NCBI GenBank assembly: GCA_009733575.1 | Contig: ML769710.1 | Span: 1-64,000, forward strand | Direction: 5' to 3' | Length of the DNA: 64,000 nucleotides | Origin: Gymnopus androsaceus JB14 | Taxonomy: Eukaryota > Basidiomycota > Agaricomycetes > Agaricales > Omphalotaceae | Part shown: piece after piece, positions 11,454-21,852 of the stretch | Numbering within the stretch: position 1 is the first letter of the stretch | How the letters are laid out: each line of letters opens with the position of its first letter | Notes under the pieces: generated by a model | Database searches by the model: none | What the model saw: the letters and a program-made list of their open reading frames with translations, nothing else | Told to the model about the DNA's origin: nothing | Program-made: the position numbers and the translations under genes

Positions 11454-11604
11454 CTTTTGGAGTCGACTCTCATAGCCGTCGCTCCTATATCAGTTTTTAT
11501 TGAGCTTCCCACCCACCCACTCCCTGTTAGAAATATCCTTAATCCTAATACCAGCGTCTCCCGACGTTCCGGCTTTGACCGCGCGGTGGTTAATTCAAAG
11601 AAAT

Positions 11605-11725
11605 ATTTGCCCACCCGCGCGGGCCAAGCCCCAGCCAAACCCTCTCTATCTAAGATAAGAGATAAATACTCGTATTACTGGTATTGTCTCTTCTCACTTA
11701 ACTCTCATTATAGTGCACATAGCTT
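11605..11725 (+). repeat. Ngaro split direct repeat B2 (right end)
   Basis: Second copy of B1, closing the element. Between A2 (ending near 11507) and B2 lie about 95 bp beginning ACCCACCCACTCCC that are not part of either repeat that I can see. Confidence 0.8.
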
Positions 11726-11885
11726 ATCCTTGTTTTCTCAGAGTTACAGGCAAGCGTTTTATCCAATACTTATTTTACATATCCTAAAGAAATACAACAG
11801 CGAAACGCCAGAATATCTGCTTTGTGGATTGGCTAGGTCCATTACCCATCTAGTACTTTTCGCCAGCATCAGATAGTGGCCTTGC

Positions 11886-12942
11886 TCACTCATACATGAA
11901 GCTACTCACCCAAAAGTTATTGAACACCATGTTTTCGATATTCAAGACCACTGTGTTTCTATTTCCTGTATGTCGGGAGTGGTCGTTTACCGTCGCGTTG
12001 TTCACGTCGTTCCCAACAGTATTCAACGCCATAGTCCCAACCCTTGTATGAGACAGGGAAGCGGATGGGGCTTCTTGGCTCAAGGAACCTGCCGCTGCTT
12101 GTCCCAGGCTAGCTTCTGCTATGTTGTTGATCAACGAACCGGGAAGAGGCGTCAACAATATTCCTTGGCTTATTAGTTGTGCTGAGATGGTTCCCTCTCC
12201 CTGGCCATTGCCGGCTGCAACCGATACGTTGTCGCTGTTAGTAGGAGAGGGGGTTTAACCCAATGTCGGGGTAGTGGTCGGAAGTTGACTCGATGGCAAG
12301 TTTGAGACTTCTGCCACAAGTTCTGGCTGTTGTTCCTCTCGATTAGCCCCTCCTCTCAGAATATCTGCCCATGAAATCTTCATTCTGGTGATAGTTGTCT
12401 AGATATAGGACCAGTCAGAACGCAAACCAATGACAACGACGATGCCTTACCTCTAATTATTCTCTTCACTTTATCGTGGTACGCCTTTATCTTCTTCAAA
12501 TATTGTGCTCTGAACACTATTCCCACTACTACCGATCCTTCATTCAACATATCCAGGAACTTTTCGCATTTGGCCATTATCCTTTGAAACGGACGTTTAG
12601 TTATTAGTACGAACCATCAAGATGGACCATACGCACTCAATCAACTCCCTCAATCTACCTTCAAGATGGCTTAGCATTTCACCTTTTTGAATGATACCCG
12701 GCGCGGTGGCATATTCCTGCGAAACAATATTCGCGACGACCTTCACCTCGTCCGACAGCTTCTTAACCGCAACTCCGCACCATGTCGACAAACGAGGGGG
12801 GAGTTGTTCACCCTATGTATTTGTGAATAAACCGTTGTTTTTGTCTATTACATACCTTGGCCTCGATACTTGTAGCTTCTTCATCCAGCTTTCGAATCAT
12901 ATGGTACGCTTCTTCTGTAAAGTTGTACCCAGGCCAGTCCAT
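11886..12942 (-). pseudogene. Helical NLR-adaptor-like gene, copy B (retains ATG exon)
   Basis: Exon 1 runs from ATG 12942 to 12856 (MDWPGYNFTEEAYHMIRK, ending TSIEAK). After a 43-nt intron, exon 2 starts at 12812 (GEQLPPRLSTWCGVAV) and ends RLRELI; exon 3 continues IMAKCEKFLDMLNEG and AYHDKVKRII, and a last Ser/Thr-rich part follows from about 12408. Splice sites are GT-AG and the joins keep frame. The C-terminal linker, however, is broken by a stop (GLNPLS, then TAA near 12256) and indels relative to copy A. The predicted fold is an amphipathic helical bundle like the N-terminal adaptors of fungal NLRs (inference). Neither copy has an attached sensor domain. Confidence 0.5.
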
Positions 12943-13898
12943 GCTTATTTGGTTTGCCTATGGTTCGATAACAATGTACCTTCGCGTTGAAACCTGGTCG
13001 TTAAAGAGTGGGAATAGTTAGTACTAAGTAAAGGACTGACGGGAAAGAAATTTCATGGCAAGCCAGATTTCTTTATGAGGTTCAAAACCAAGACATGATC
13101 TACATCTCGTGGTAGCCGTAACTTGATTGTTTTTGGCTGTCGGGATTAGGATGGCTATTACCTTGACTTTCAATGCAACCGTGTTCTTCAAAGTTGTGCC
13201 AGTTCATGTTGCTGACTCACCTATGGTTTTGACGAGAATGCTGCTGAATGAACAAGTGCTTCCCTTTTGACGCGCTTTGAGATGGGACATAGGTATCAGC
13301 TGGACATATCGGCTTTATGTATATAGAAGGTGATGAATACGAACACCGGCGAGACGCTGATGCAGGAGTCTGACGAAAGGAAGGAAGACGACCGCGTTTT
13401 GTGTACGCCACGGATGTGCCCAGAAAGACGTATGCAGAAATCTGGGATACTAGGTAACGCGTTTCGTCAAACACGCCGGAACCCTTCCGTGAAGTTGTTC
13501 TTTAACAACATCGGATGCGATCCTATACGATCACTAAGTACCACGTTACTATATCCAGCTGCAAAAAGAGGAAAAGTATGCATTGCATTGAGGACCATAG
13601 ATCTAACAGCCCTGACCTAGAGAAGTATGACCAGTTACAGCCTCCCCACGCAGTTCCTCAATCAACTCCCAATCATTAACATCGCCCGATAGATAGATAG
13701 AGCCAGTCCTCAGCTAGAAAAAAAAGTTGTTGAAAAGAGCTCGTTCCTTCGAACGCGACGATAATTCTTCCAGAAAGGGAGCATTCCAGCCCACGGCGGA
13801 AAGAAGTCGCGCTACCCTTTCTCGCGCGGCCCATCGTGACTGTGCCACACATTCCAAAAATTGAGCGGAACGAAAACGTTGTCATTTCAGTCCATAAT
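12943..13898. other. Intergenic with the reference copy of the duplicated flank
   Basis: The part from 13540 to 13898 is the downstream flank of proteasome alpha-5 and is duplicated at 690-1118. The part from 12943 to 13540 shows no supported gene; short frames at 13217-13474 and 13330-13620 have no recognisable motif. Confidence 0.5.
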
Positions 13899-14941
13899 TT
13901 ACATTTCGTCAATAATTGCTTTCAGACTAGTTTCGTCCAAGATTTCAAATCCCTTTTCCTTCGTAACCTGCGGGCATAGATTAGAACGAAAATGCAAGCA
14001 AGAGAGAAAGAGCTAAACGCACCTGAGCCAATTGTACATTGTGACGATCGAGTTTCTCCTCCATGACTTGTTTCAGTATACGCAGAGTTAATGTTTGTGC
14101 TTCTTTCAGTGTCATTTTCTAGAGACAGATGTTCAGAACGATAAGCAACGGAGGAGAGGCTGAAGGACGTACGGAATGCCATTTATCCTGCAGCTCTGCC
14201 TGAGCAGCTTCTGAACCAGATCCAATCGCCTTGGCCTGATAGCGGACAAACGTCCCAGATGGATCTGTGTGGTATCTGCAAAGAAAAACTGAGCAGATAG
14301 ACTTTTATTAAGTAGAAGACGTACAGTTGCGGACCCAATTCGTCGATTCCAGCAATCAGCAAGGCCACTCCAAACGGCCTACTCATCATCGCATCCTCAT
14401 CATGTACACTCTCTCCAAACCTCAACGCAAGATCACAAACAGCCTGCGTGACACTCTCTACCTTGATCCTCTCGTCGTACGTGAATGAATGATTTTGAGC
14501 GGTCACTCGAGCATGGTCGATCATCGTTCGGGCGTCGGCCGTTAAACCAGACATTGCGCAACCAAGGTGGTCGTCAATTTCCATGATCTTTTCGATGGAG
14601 CTTGATTCGATAAGTGGAGATTGGACACGTTTTTCGACACCGAGAACGACGCCTTCGTCTGTTTTGACGCCAACTGTTGTTGAGCCCAGCTAGAATGAGA
14701 GAATTAAACCTGCAGGATGGCCGAAACTAAGTTATTAGTTACCTTGATAGCTTCAATAGCATATTCAACTGGGGATATGAATCAGTAAAGGGCAAATAGG
14801 CCAGGAAAGCGGCGCACCTTGGAACAGCCGTCCTTCAGGCGAAAAAGTGTTGACACCACGGTCTGTGAGGCATTATCAAGGATAGTCCTAGAAATTAAGA
14901 GCAAATGAGGCCGTACCGTATTCTGAACGCGTCAAGAACAT
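13899..14941 (-). CDS. PUP2: 20S proteasome subunit alpha type-5
   Basis: Seven exons: 14917-14941, 14818-14862, 14743-14768, 14325-14689, 14173-14275, 14023-14118 and 13899-13967. They give 242 residues, the usual alpha-5 length. All introns are GT-AG and about 50 nt. The N-terminus [20 protein letters not shown] matches the conserved alpha-5 start, followed by [12 protein letters not shown] (the alpha-subunit gate and signature), [23 protein letters not shown] and, at the end, [14 protein letters not shown]. The product is a structural ring subunit of the 20S core particle in nucleus and cytoplasm; alpha subunits are not catalytic. No break is visible, so the gene looks functional. It is divergently arranged with the inositol monophosphatase gene. 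Pieces of its 3' half recur elsewhere in the window. Confidence 0.95.
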
Positions 14942-15236
14942 GCTGGTAAGAGTGGGAGATGGAAGTGAAGAAGCTTGCGTATGCGTCAGACGCGCGTTCA
15001 GTGGACTGGCGCTAAATCATGTTCTCGGGCGCTAAGCATTCAGCTCCCATTCTCTCCTGGACCGCGAGCTATAGACTTGTTCTGTTTTATTAGCAGTTTA
15101 TTTCTCTCTAAACAGAAAGATAATCATCTCTCTGTTCAAATCCGATATCCCAGCTGCTTACGATGGCGAACGTGTGTTCCGACTTATCGATGATCTCGGT
15201 GGTCCAATTTGTCTCCTTTGAACCATCACCACAGAA
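14942..15236. promoter_or_regulatory. Shared divergent promoter region, alpha-5 / IMPase
   Basis: 295 bp separate the two start codons, so both 5' regions must overlap here. The stretch contains pyrimidine-rich runs and GCGCTAA-type repeats (GGCGCTAAATC, GGGCGCTAAGC). I do not see the yeast proteasome element GGTGGCAAA. Co-regulation is possible but unproven. Confidence 0.5.
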
Positions 15237-16537
15237 ATGTCCGTCACCGTCAAGGAGCTCTCTGCCAATGATCTCAAGATAATTCTCGATTTCACTGTAA
15301 ATCTCGCTCGCAAAGCTGGCGAACTTATCATCGAAGGATCAGAAGCTATTCAGTTGGCTGGATCAAACGTCGATGAGAAGAAGAATTCGGTGGATTTGGT
15401 TACAGAATACGATGTTCGCGTCGAGGAGCTCGTGAAAAAGGAAATTTTCGCTGCTTATCCTGATTTCAAGTTGTGAGTATGTCAGTCTTTTTTATTCGAC
15501 TTGATCTTACAGTTTTATACAGCATCGGAGAAGAATCGTACGCTGCTGGCTCTCGATCTCCTCTCACCGATGACCCAACATACTGTGTGGATCCCATAGG
15601 TATGTGCTCTGCGTCATCTACGACATGTAGCTTATTCTTTTTTAAAAGATGGAACGACAAACTTCGTCCACGGTTTCCCATGGGTCTGTATCTCTCTTGG
15701 TCTTATTTACAAGAAGAAGCCTGTTCTCGGAGTCATCTTCAACCCTTTCATGGACCTCATGGTGAGTTACTCTCGCTTTGCATTTGCGTAGTACTCATCC
15801 GATGGCCAGTACACCGGAATCAACGGTCAAGGCTCCTACGTTTCACGCCTCGGAGGTCCTCCCAAGAAACTTCCTCTAGCCAAATCTCCCAAGCCTTTAG
15901 CCACCTTGAACCATGCTCAGATCGGTTCGTGGTTAGATTGTGCCCCTTACGCCCTATTGACGTTACATTTGTTGTTAGCTGTGGAATGGGGAAATGACCG
16001 AACTGTAGACCCATTGACTAAACGTTCCGAATCCTTCCACAAACTCGCTGGAGACCCTAACAATGGTGTCGAGGGAGGCCGCATGGCCCATTCTCTTCGT
16101 TCACTTGGTAGTTCAGCGATGAATTTCGCCACGGTTGCTCAAGGAGGCCTGGATATCTACTGGTAAGATGCCTCGTTTTTATACACCCCTCTGACGGCTC
16201 CTAATTTCTACTATTCACAGGGAAATCGGATGCTGGCCCTGGGACGTATGTGCTGGTATGGTCATTGCTCAAGAAGCTGGGGGTCTAGTCACCGGATCGC
16301 ACGCCTACTATGAAAAGACGAAGGATTTGCCTTCGTTCGGAGAGCCTACTGAAGAGATTTTGACTGGGAGGAAATACCTCGTTATACGTGCTGTGGGAGA
16401 CTCTGAGGTTTGTAGTTTCGCCAGCCAGTGGAATTTTGAACTAACCCTCCTTTATCCAGACAGAAAAGGCTCATGATGCACAGAAGAGGATTATGGGTGA
16501 ATTTTACAGCACAGTCGTGGACTACAACGTTTCCTGA
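15237..16537 (+). CDS. Inositol-1-monophosphatase
   Basis: Seven exons: 15237-15472, 15523-15599, 15649-15761, 15810-15924, 15979-16162, 16221-16407 and 16460-16537. They join to 990 nt, 329 residues. Signature motifs are present in order: [13 protein letters not shown] (metal ligand region), IGEESYAAG (GEES metal-binding), [16 protein letters not shown] (the DPIDGT motif, two catalytic aspartates) and [20 protein letters not shown] (the WDxxAG motif). The enzyme is a Mg-dependent, lithium-sensitive-type phosphatase releasing inositol from inositol phosphate; a related 3'-nucleotidase activity is less likely given the exact IMPase spacing. No frameshift or stop interrupts it. The upstream neighbour is the proteasome alpha-5 gene in divergent orientation. 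Confidence 0.95.
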
Positions 16538-16969
16538 ATATAGAATGTATAAACTATTGATAGAGGGCGTTTTAATACTACACTCGGATACTTTAAAACT
16601 ACTGGCGTATCTCGAACCTGTCCTGCAGTGATGATGGTTAAGCCACTTTTACGATTAATTGCTCTCTGCTAAAATTACTCCAGTAAATGACCGGTCCAGT
16701 CAAAAGCAGGCCTAAAGTTTTACATGTACAAGCCCTCTTCGATAACTAACTAGATGTTCTCGAAAATTGTGAAACTTTGGGGTGCAGCAGTGTAGCTTGG
16801 GATCTGTTATCTCTCGATCGATTTGAGCTTGATTTGAGCTTCCACCAATATATACTGTACCTTGGGCACCACCCACGAACATCCTTCCGCATCTTGATAC
16901 ATATACATTCAGTAAGTCCCACATTTTCAGAGCTCGAACGCGCTCACATCTCCGCAAAGCATCCGAGTC
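16538..16969. other. Intergenic, nothing recognised
   Basis: Downstream flank of the phosphatase gene. No ORF, RNA or repeat structure that I can support. Confidence 0.5.
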
Positions 16970-17414
16970 ATGTCTGATTCGTCTCCTAGTCTTCCCATTA
17001 TTGTGGCACAATCCAAGCTAGAAGGGCATAAGAAAGGAGAAAACTACAAGGATTTGGTCACTTGTCGTCCTCGAGTCACGCATAAAGGCGCACATTTTCG
17101 AGGTCGCAGGAGCATCCAGGAGTTTCACCTATGCCCCTCAAACTTTCCGAGGTGGTTATCACGTTGGATAAATCGCTCAGGATCGTTTGGATTGGTTTAA
17201 AGAGAAGCTTCGTGAAGTGGAGGTGATAAAAGATGATGATGATTGGGATTGTCAGTCATGGGTCATGCAAGCCTTGCGACTTTTTAAAAATGAGGGAGGT
17301 GGCTTTATTACCGAGAACATTGGACGCGCCCATATTGTTAAAGAGCTGTAAATGGAGGAAGAAGGGTGGCAGGTGGCCGTGGACGTCGTCCATGAGGGTT
17401 TGTTTGCGAGTTAA
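16970..17414 (+). pseudogene. DUF6914-like protein, copy 1 (stops in frame)
   Basis: From ATG 16970 (MSDSSPSLPIIVAQSKLEGH) the frame is lost after about 30 codons. A second frame then gives KAHIFEVAGASRSFTYAPQ, a TAA, IAQDRLDWFKEKLREVEVI, DWDCQSWVMQALRLFKNEGG, FITENIGRAHIVKEL, another TAA and WQVAVDVVHEGLFAS. This pattern, with a WDC...WV core and downstream acidic helix, resembles a widespread basidiomycete family I associate with DUF6914; the name is from memory. Function unknown. Two stops and a frame change make it a relic. A second damaged copy lies at 47690-47950, also followed by proteasome alpha-5 fragments. Confidence 0.6.
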
Positions 17415-17436
17415 ATGTGTTTGTGTATATAACCGC

Positions 17437-17600
17437 CTTCAGACTGGTTTCATGCAATATTTCAAAACTATTTTCCTTTGCGGAAATTTGAATGAGAAAG
17501 TTGCGTAGACAAGCAAAGAAAAAAAATGAACACACCTGAGCCAACTGCGTTGGTTGCGATAAAGTTGATGCTCCCGTGCTCCTTTACCTTTTCCCGTACA
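17437..17600 (-). pseudogene. Proteasome alpha-5 3'-exon relic, copy 1
   Basis: Alignable to 13918-14060 of the intact gene: CAGACTGGTTTCATGCAA at the last exon, a diverged intron and CACACCTGAGCCAACTG corresponding to the exon-6/intron-6 boundary. Several indels destroy the reading frame. Confidence 0.65.
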
Positions 17601-17743
17601 AGCACAAATCATCAATATGCTTCCTCGTCGCGCACCAGCGTGACGTCCATCCTTGTGGATATTGGATGCATGGAGATTCACAAATTACAATGAAAATCGG
17701 CTTAATCAATAAACTTAGATAGAATGGCGAAATCTCGACAATA

Positions 17744-18005
17744 TAGGTGCGGTCAAAGCGTTTGATTCAGGAGTTGATCCGAGAGTCGCTTCAAAGTCAA
17801 CTGAAGCGCTGAAATGTTGCTTGAGGTGATTCAACAAGGTGAGTCGCGTTTCCTTTTCACACCTTCTCACATCCCCAAAGTTGATAAAATCTGGGAATGA
17901 AGCGACGCGTGAATCAGAGGTGAATCGTAGCCACCAAGTTGATGTTCGGTCAAATCTGAATCGTCGTAGAATCGGAGCCTGGATCAAGCGCTTTGACCGT
18001 ACCTA
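17744..18005. mobile_element. 262-bp MITE with ATA target duplication
   Basis: Terminal inverted repeats TAGGTGCGGTCAAAGCG and CGCTTTGACCGTACCTA (one mismatch), extended inward with weaker pairing. ATA flanks both ends. No coding capacity. A 3-bp duplication suggests a PIF/Harbinger- or CACTA-type relative, unassigned. Confidence 0.75.
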
Positions 18006-18566
18006 ATAGTTTCAGATTGCGTGCTTGCCGATACAGGACGCTCTTCCACCAGACGGGAATTCAGTAGTGATGGCTGAGTGAAATCTTGAGATTTTCAAGT
18101 TCGCTTTACGCTTGCACAGTGCGGGATAATTTTGCTTGTCTGTCTCCACAGTTCTTTTGCTTTCAAGCTCAACGACTACGCGGGAGTAAAGAAACACGTC
18201 CAGCTCGCACGAGGAAGGCGGGGAGAGGCGGGGAGACATCTGAAAGGAGGCGAAGTCAAAGGTGGAATTTGGAGGAAGAGAAAAGAAGGGCATTGAGGGA
18301 GCTCCCGAGTGCGTCCCTAATTGGTAATATTAAGAAGGAATGGTAACCGCGGAGGTCCAGTTTACCAACAGTGTTGAAACAGTCATCGGGGGAGTGTCTG
18401 GCCCTCTATGAAGAAGTGAGGCCTCGAGGAGATCAGACGTATGACACAGCCGCTTGAGCGGGGACACATTCTGAGGCAGGCTCGACACCAGCGAGACTTC
18501 TATTATTCCACCACTTGAAAGAAGGACTATAGCTTACAAGCAAGGAGATAGCAGAGCACAAAACTG
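18006..18566. other. Intergenic, nothing recognised
   Basis: Contains a purine-rich segment (about 18180-18340) with an Arg/Glu-rich open frame that lacks any motif. No supported gene. Confidence 0.4.
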
Positions 18567-19320
18567 TCACAGAGCCCCAGATCCACCAATTACAAGTGCC
18601 ATTTCAGTTTCTCTTCCCAAATCCTGATCATATCCTTCAATCATCTCTCTCCACCTTTTCCACTGAGGACCCACTCCGGATTGATATCGAATCTTCAGCT
18701 TTTCCCAATAAGCCGGCCGCCATCCCGCTTGCTCCCAGTCGACCAACGCTGTGATCTGTACATCTTTAGGACCATCATCTTTAACATCAATCAAAAGATT
18801 CTGGTTTATGTCGCCATGAGTGAAGACAATGTTACTATCCACAGGCATCCTCCGTCGAATATCCGCGGCCTGAGCCACGACTTCCGGAAAATCACTCCAT
18901 GGAGGCTGGTCAAAGCATTCCATACGGAAGTCATTGAATTGCTCTTCAGTCTGGAATGGTCCGTATAAATCATTTCGCCCGACCAATCTATCGTTGAAGG
19001 GACCGCGCGAAACTGTCCCAATCTATTTTTCCGGCTCGGGTTGCGGTAATGAGCGAAGAGCAGAGATCATATCCTTTACTTGTCGCATAACGGATTCGTG
19101 CTGAGCAGAAGTCAGGTTTCGCCAATGACGCTGGAGCATAATACCCGACATGCAGCTCATAATTAGGTAGCTAGTCTCCTGATTTCCTTCTCTGCGTGTG
19201 AAGAGGTCGTACACGCGCGGAACTGGGAGATTGGTCCGCTCGGATACATATTGGGTGGCTTCGGCCTCGCGCGCAAGGTCTTCAAGGACACCCAGTCAGA
19301 TGATAAACACTTCCTCCACG
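18567..19320 (-). pseudogene. APH-fold phosphotransferase (kinase-like) relic
   Basis: One minus frame reads LAREAEATQYVSERTNLPVP, RVYDLFTRR, YLIMSCMSGIMLQRHWRNL and, after an in-frame TAG near 19021, GPFQTEEQFNDF, NIVFTHGDINQNLLID and ALVDWEQAGWRPAYWE. FTHGDINQNLLI is the Brenner/catalytic HGDxxxxN motif and LVDWEQAG the metal-binding DxD-like motif of the aminoglycoside phosphotransferase/choline kinase-like fold. Fungal members are numerous and their substrates are largely unknown, so no resistance function is implied. The TAG replaces the tryptophan expected in this family's EPxxWIG-type segment, and the N-lobe start is missing or spliced. I call it a pseudogene; sequencing error in one base is the alternative. 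Confidence 0.7.
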
Positions 19321-19508
19321 CAGCTTGACACTGCGTTTATAAAGAATTGGGAAGATTAAGCGACGAAATCGGTTTGTCAGATGCAGAAGAAGATAGCGGA
19401 GTACGCCCAGTAGACCCATGGTGAAGCTTTAAGGAAGATTGAATTTGCATATTTCGGTCGCGTATAGGGTTAGGGGCTTCTTCTCTTCTCTTCTCTTCGT
19501 CCTCGACA
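19321..19508. other. Possible divergent 5' region
   Basis: Short spacer between the APH-like relic and the HNH-like relic. It holds a CTTCT microsatellite (about 19480-19500) just before the start codon of the HNH-like gene. Confidence 0.4.
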
Positions 19509-20838
19509 ATGTCTACCACAAGCCTTCTTCCGCCATTTGCTACCCTCCAAAGCATAGAACAACCTAAGAATTCCATTGGCGTTGTAACAATTTGTCATTC
19601 GTCCACCAACGAATGCTTCTTACATCTCTATACCCGCTGCTATCCCGTCCAAGGTAGTGGTCGTTCTGAAACTGCGATGATACCGAAAGCTCTTGTACTC
19701 GACGCCTGTCGAATTCTCACCGGCATCTATCGAGAAGAAGTGCGTCTTTATGACGACCATGACGATTGCGTCGTTGAAGGCGAAATGCTGCGTTCAGGGA
19801 ACTATCTCTCGACCAAGTGCCAAGCTACTGGTTTACCGCTTCATCGCCCCAGGTGTTCGATGGAGGAAAAAATCAACCAACATGGGCCCTTCTTCCGCCC
19901 ACAAGCCGGGATGGAATGCAGTCGTATATGAGCGAGAAGGCGAAGAGTAGCGATGGTTTCGTGTGTTCGCTCACTGGTGTACAAAGCTCGACCGTGGAAG
20001 GTGGCCTTGCGGTGCCAGCCAACGAAAAGGTTTTTGTGAGTCTATCAAGTTTATCTAACAAATACTTTCATGTATCTGATGAACGCAGTACACAGAGCGT
20101 GAAATAACTGCTCAGCTTTATCCTTCAGGTTGCGCTATTCCCCAGTCGCTTGCGACCGACCAACTAGTCCATGATATCCGCAACCACATTACTTTATCCC
20201 CGCACATACGAAACTTGTGGGACAGACACATCTTGGTCTTCTACCCTTTAGCTCAAGGCCGTTATTCCGCTTATTTTCTCGGCCACAGAGATGGCTATGC
20301 TAATTCCTTACATCTCATGGAGCTTTCGCTCGCTCACCGAACCGATCCTTATCTCCTTTTCACTCGATTCGCCTTTTCTATCTTCAAATACTACAAGGTC
20401 AATTCCTATCGTGGACCGCCACCTCCCGATGCTCTACCTGATCTTTTCGCTTCGAGTACGCAGCGCAAATGGACGGAATCGGAATCGTCAGAGGGCACAA
20501 GAGAGACCCCGCACCTTCTTCAGATGACAATGGCAGTAAGCAGGATAGCGAAGATGAAAAGAGTATCGCTGAGGAAGAGGAAGACGGCCCCCTAGGATTC
20601 AAGAAACTGTTTGAAGACGCGGAAGGTGTTTCCGGTTCAAAGTGCAGATTTCATTTATTTCTAACTATGTTTAGCTCAAGGAATGCAACTGTCCGAAGAC
20701 ACGGAAAACCTTGTTGGTTCATATCACCCCGATAGGAAACGCATCGCACAGACTGCTGTCGAGTATCTTGCGCGTAATCCTGCAGTCGGGATTCATCCAG
20801 ACGATGTTTTGTCGTATGATGTATTTCGTATCAATTGA
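19509..20838 (+). pseudogene. Fungal HNH-type nuclease-domain protein relic
   Basis: Starts ATG 19509 (MSTTSLLPPFATLQSIEQPK). Recognisable blocks follow: TAMIPKALVLDACRILTG, DDCVVEGEMLRSGNYL, then, after a short deletion, RPSAKLLVYRFIAPGVRW; after a second frame change FVCSLTGVQSSTVEGGLAVP; a GT-AG intron at about 20037-20089; YTEREITAQLYPSG; LWDRHILVFYPLAQGRY; and finally KRIAQTAVEYLARNPAVGIH to a TGA at 20838. The CxxTG...P layout matches the HNH_2-type domain of many mushroom proteins of unknown role, but the expected histidine (AAHxxP) is absent here. At least three frame disruptions (about 19805, 19950, 20460-20530) make it a pseudogene. Confidence 0.65.
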
Positions 20839-21852
20839 TCCCTGGGGAACTATGTAGTTCACCCAGGGTTTCCTGATGGAGAGCCATTATGAAGATTGGA
20901 GGAATGTAAACTCTGATATTGTAAGGCCTTTCTAAAAACTGCACCAATTACTTACCAAAGTATGCACTGGAATAAGCAAAAGCAGAAATAAGTATTAGGA
21001 GCCTTCTTACCAGACCTTGCTGCTCATAAGCCCCAGGGCACTAATAGTCAGGACCTTAAATGAACCCAGAATTTACATCAATAGTAATTTGTCTATGAAA
21101 TTACTGTACCATTTTGATCGAGTGTTCAGTCATGTGTCATGAGCACCTCTGAACTGAACTATAATCCACATTCATCATGCATCATATGGGCCTCTGAACT
21201 TGGGCAGATTTTGTCATTTCATGCATAAATGATCAAATTTTTCATTGGCAGCTGGCTTTTTTGCATGACACAGTTGCATTGGGTATCAAAGGAAGTTTAT
21301 TATCACTTCCCAGCTCACAACAAACTCTTAGTGTACATTTCACTCTGAAAAAGTATCAACTCAATGGTGAACTGAACTGAAAATTTTTTGTGTCAGGCAT
21401 CATTGACAACAGTGAACTAATGAACTGTCAGTGTCAATGCATCATGCATCATCCTGGATGAACGCTCAATCAAAATGCTACAGTATTTCCTGAGAGTGAG
21501 CTCCCCAGAGCCATGAGGGCCAATAATGGGAAGGTGCTTTAGATATAGTCTAAAAATCCTATAATCATTATAATTACATTGATCTTTCCTCAGGCTGGAT
21601 AATTGTTTTGGTTTTCTCCTTAGTTGTGTGTAATGAAACTTTCAGAAACTCGCAAAATGAATTCCATCTTCAATTACAGAGATTTAAATAGTGTATACTG
21701 AGAATGTGGAAAAATCATAAATCTTTTTGAGTGTGGGTAAGCCCAGTTCAAGTACAATGAGTCAATTGCAACACAAAAAAAAAACAAGCAAATGGGAAAT
21801 TGAAAGGAAAGCACTACTGGTATCTGAATATAAGTAATATCATCACTGATAG
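20839..21852. other. AT-rich intergenic stretch containing one MITE
   Basis: No supported gene. Holds the TA-flanked MITE at 21104-21483. The rest is low in coding signal. Confidence 0.5.
21104..21483. mobile_element. 380-bp MITE with TA target duplication
   Basis: Inverted ends CTGTACCATTTTGATCGAG and, on the other strand, CTGTAGCATTTTGATTGAG, each flanked by TA. The ends resemble those of the MITE at 42093-42312 (CTGTATCATTTCAATTAAG), suggesting one broad mariner-like family. Confidence 0.8.

Larger units (their letters stand above)
5128..11725 (+). mobile_element. Ngaro-type tyrosine-recombinase retrotransposon
   Basis: The element encodes a Gag-like ORF with Cys/His fingers, a reverse transcriptase/RNase H ORF and a tyrosine recombinase ORF, all on the plus strand. 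Its termini are split direct repeats in the order A1, ORFs, B1, A2, B2: A1 (5128-5268) recurs as A2 (10680-10773 continued at 11454-11507) and B1 (10564-10682) recurs as B2 (11605-11725). This arrangement is known for Ngaro and PAT retroelements, not for DIRS-1 proper, which has inverted termini. Ngaro elements are known in fungi. A2 is interrupted by a 680-bp DNA element, and each ORF carries one or two premature stops, so this copy is dead. It appears to lack a methyltransferase domain. Confidence 0.85.

Noticed and set aside
18567..19320. Aminoglycoside resistance gene
   Set aside because: The HGD motif marks the general APH kinase fold, which is widespread in fungi with other or unknown substrates, and the copy is broken.
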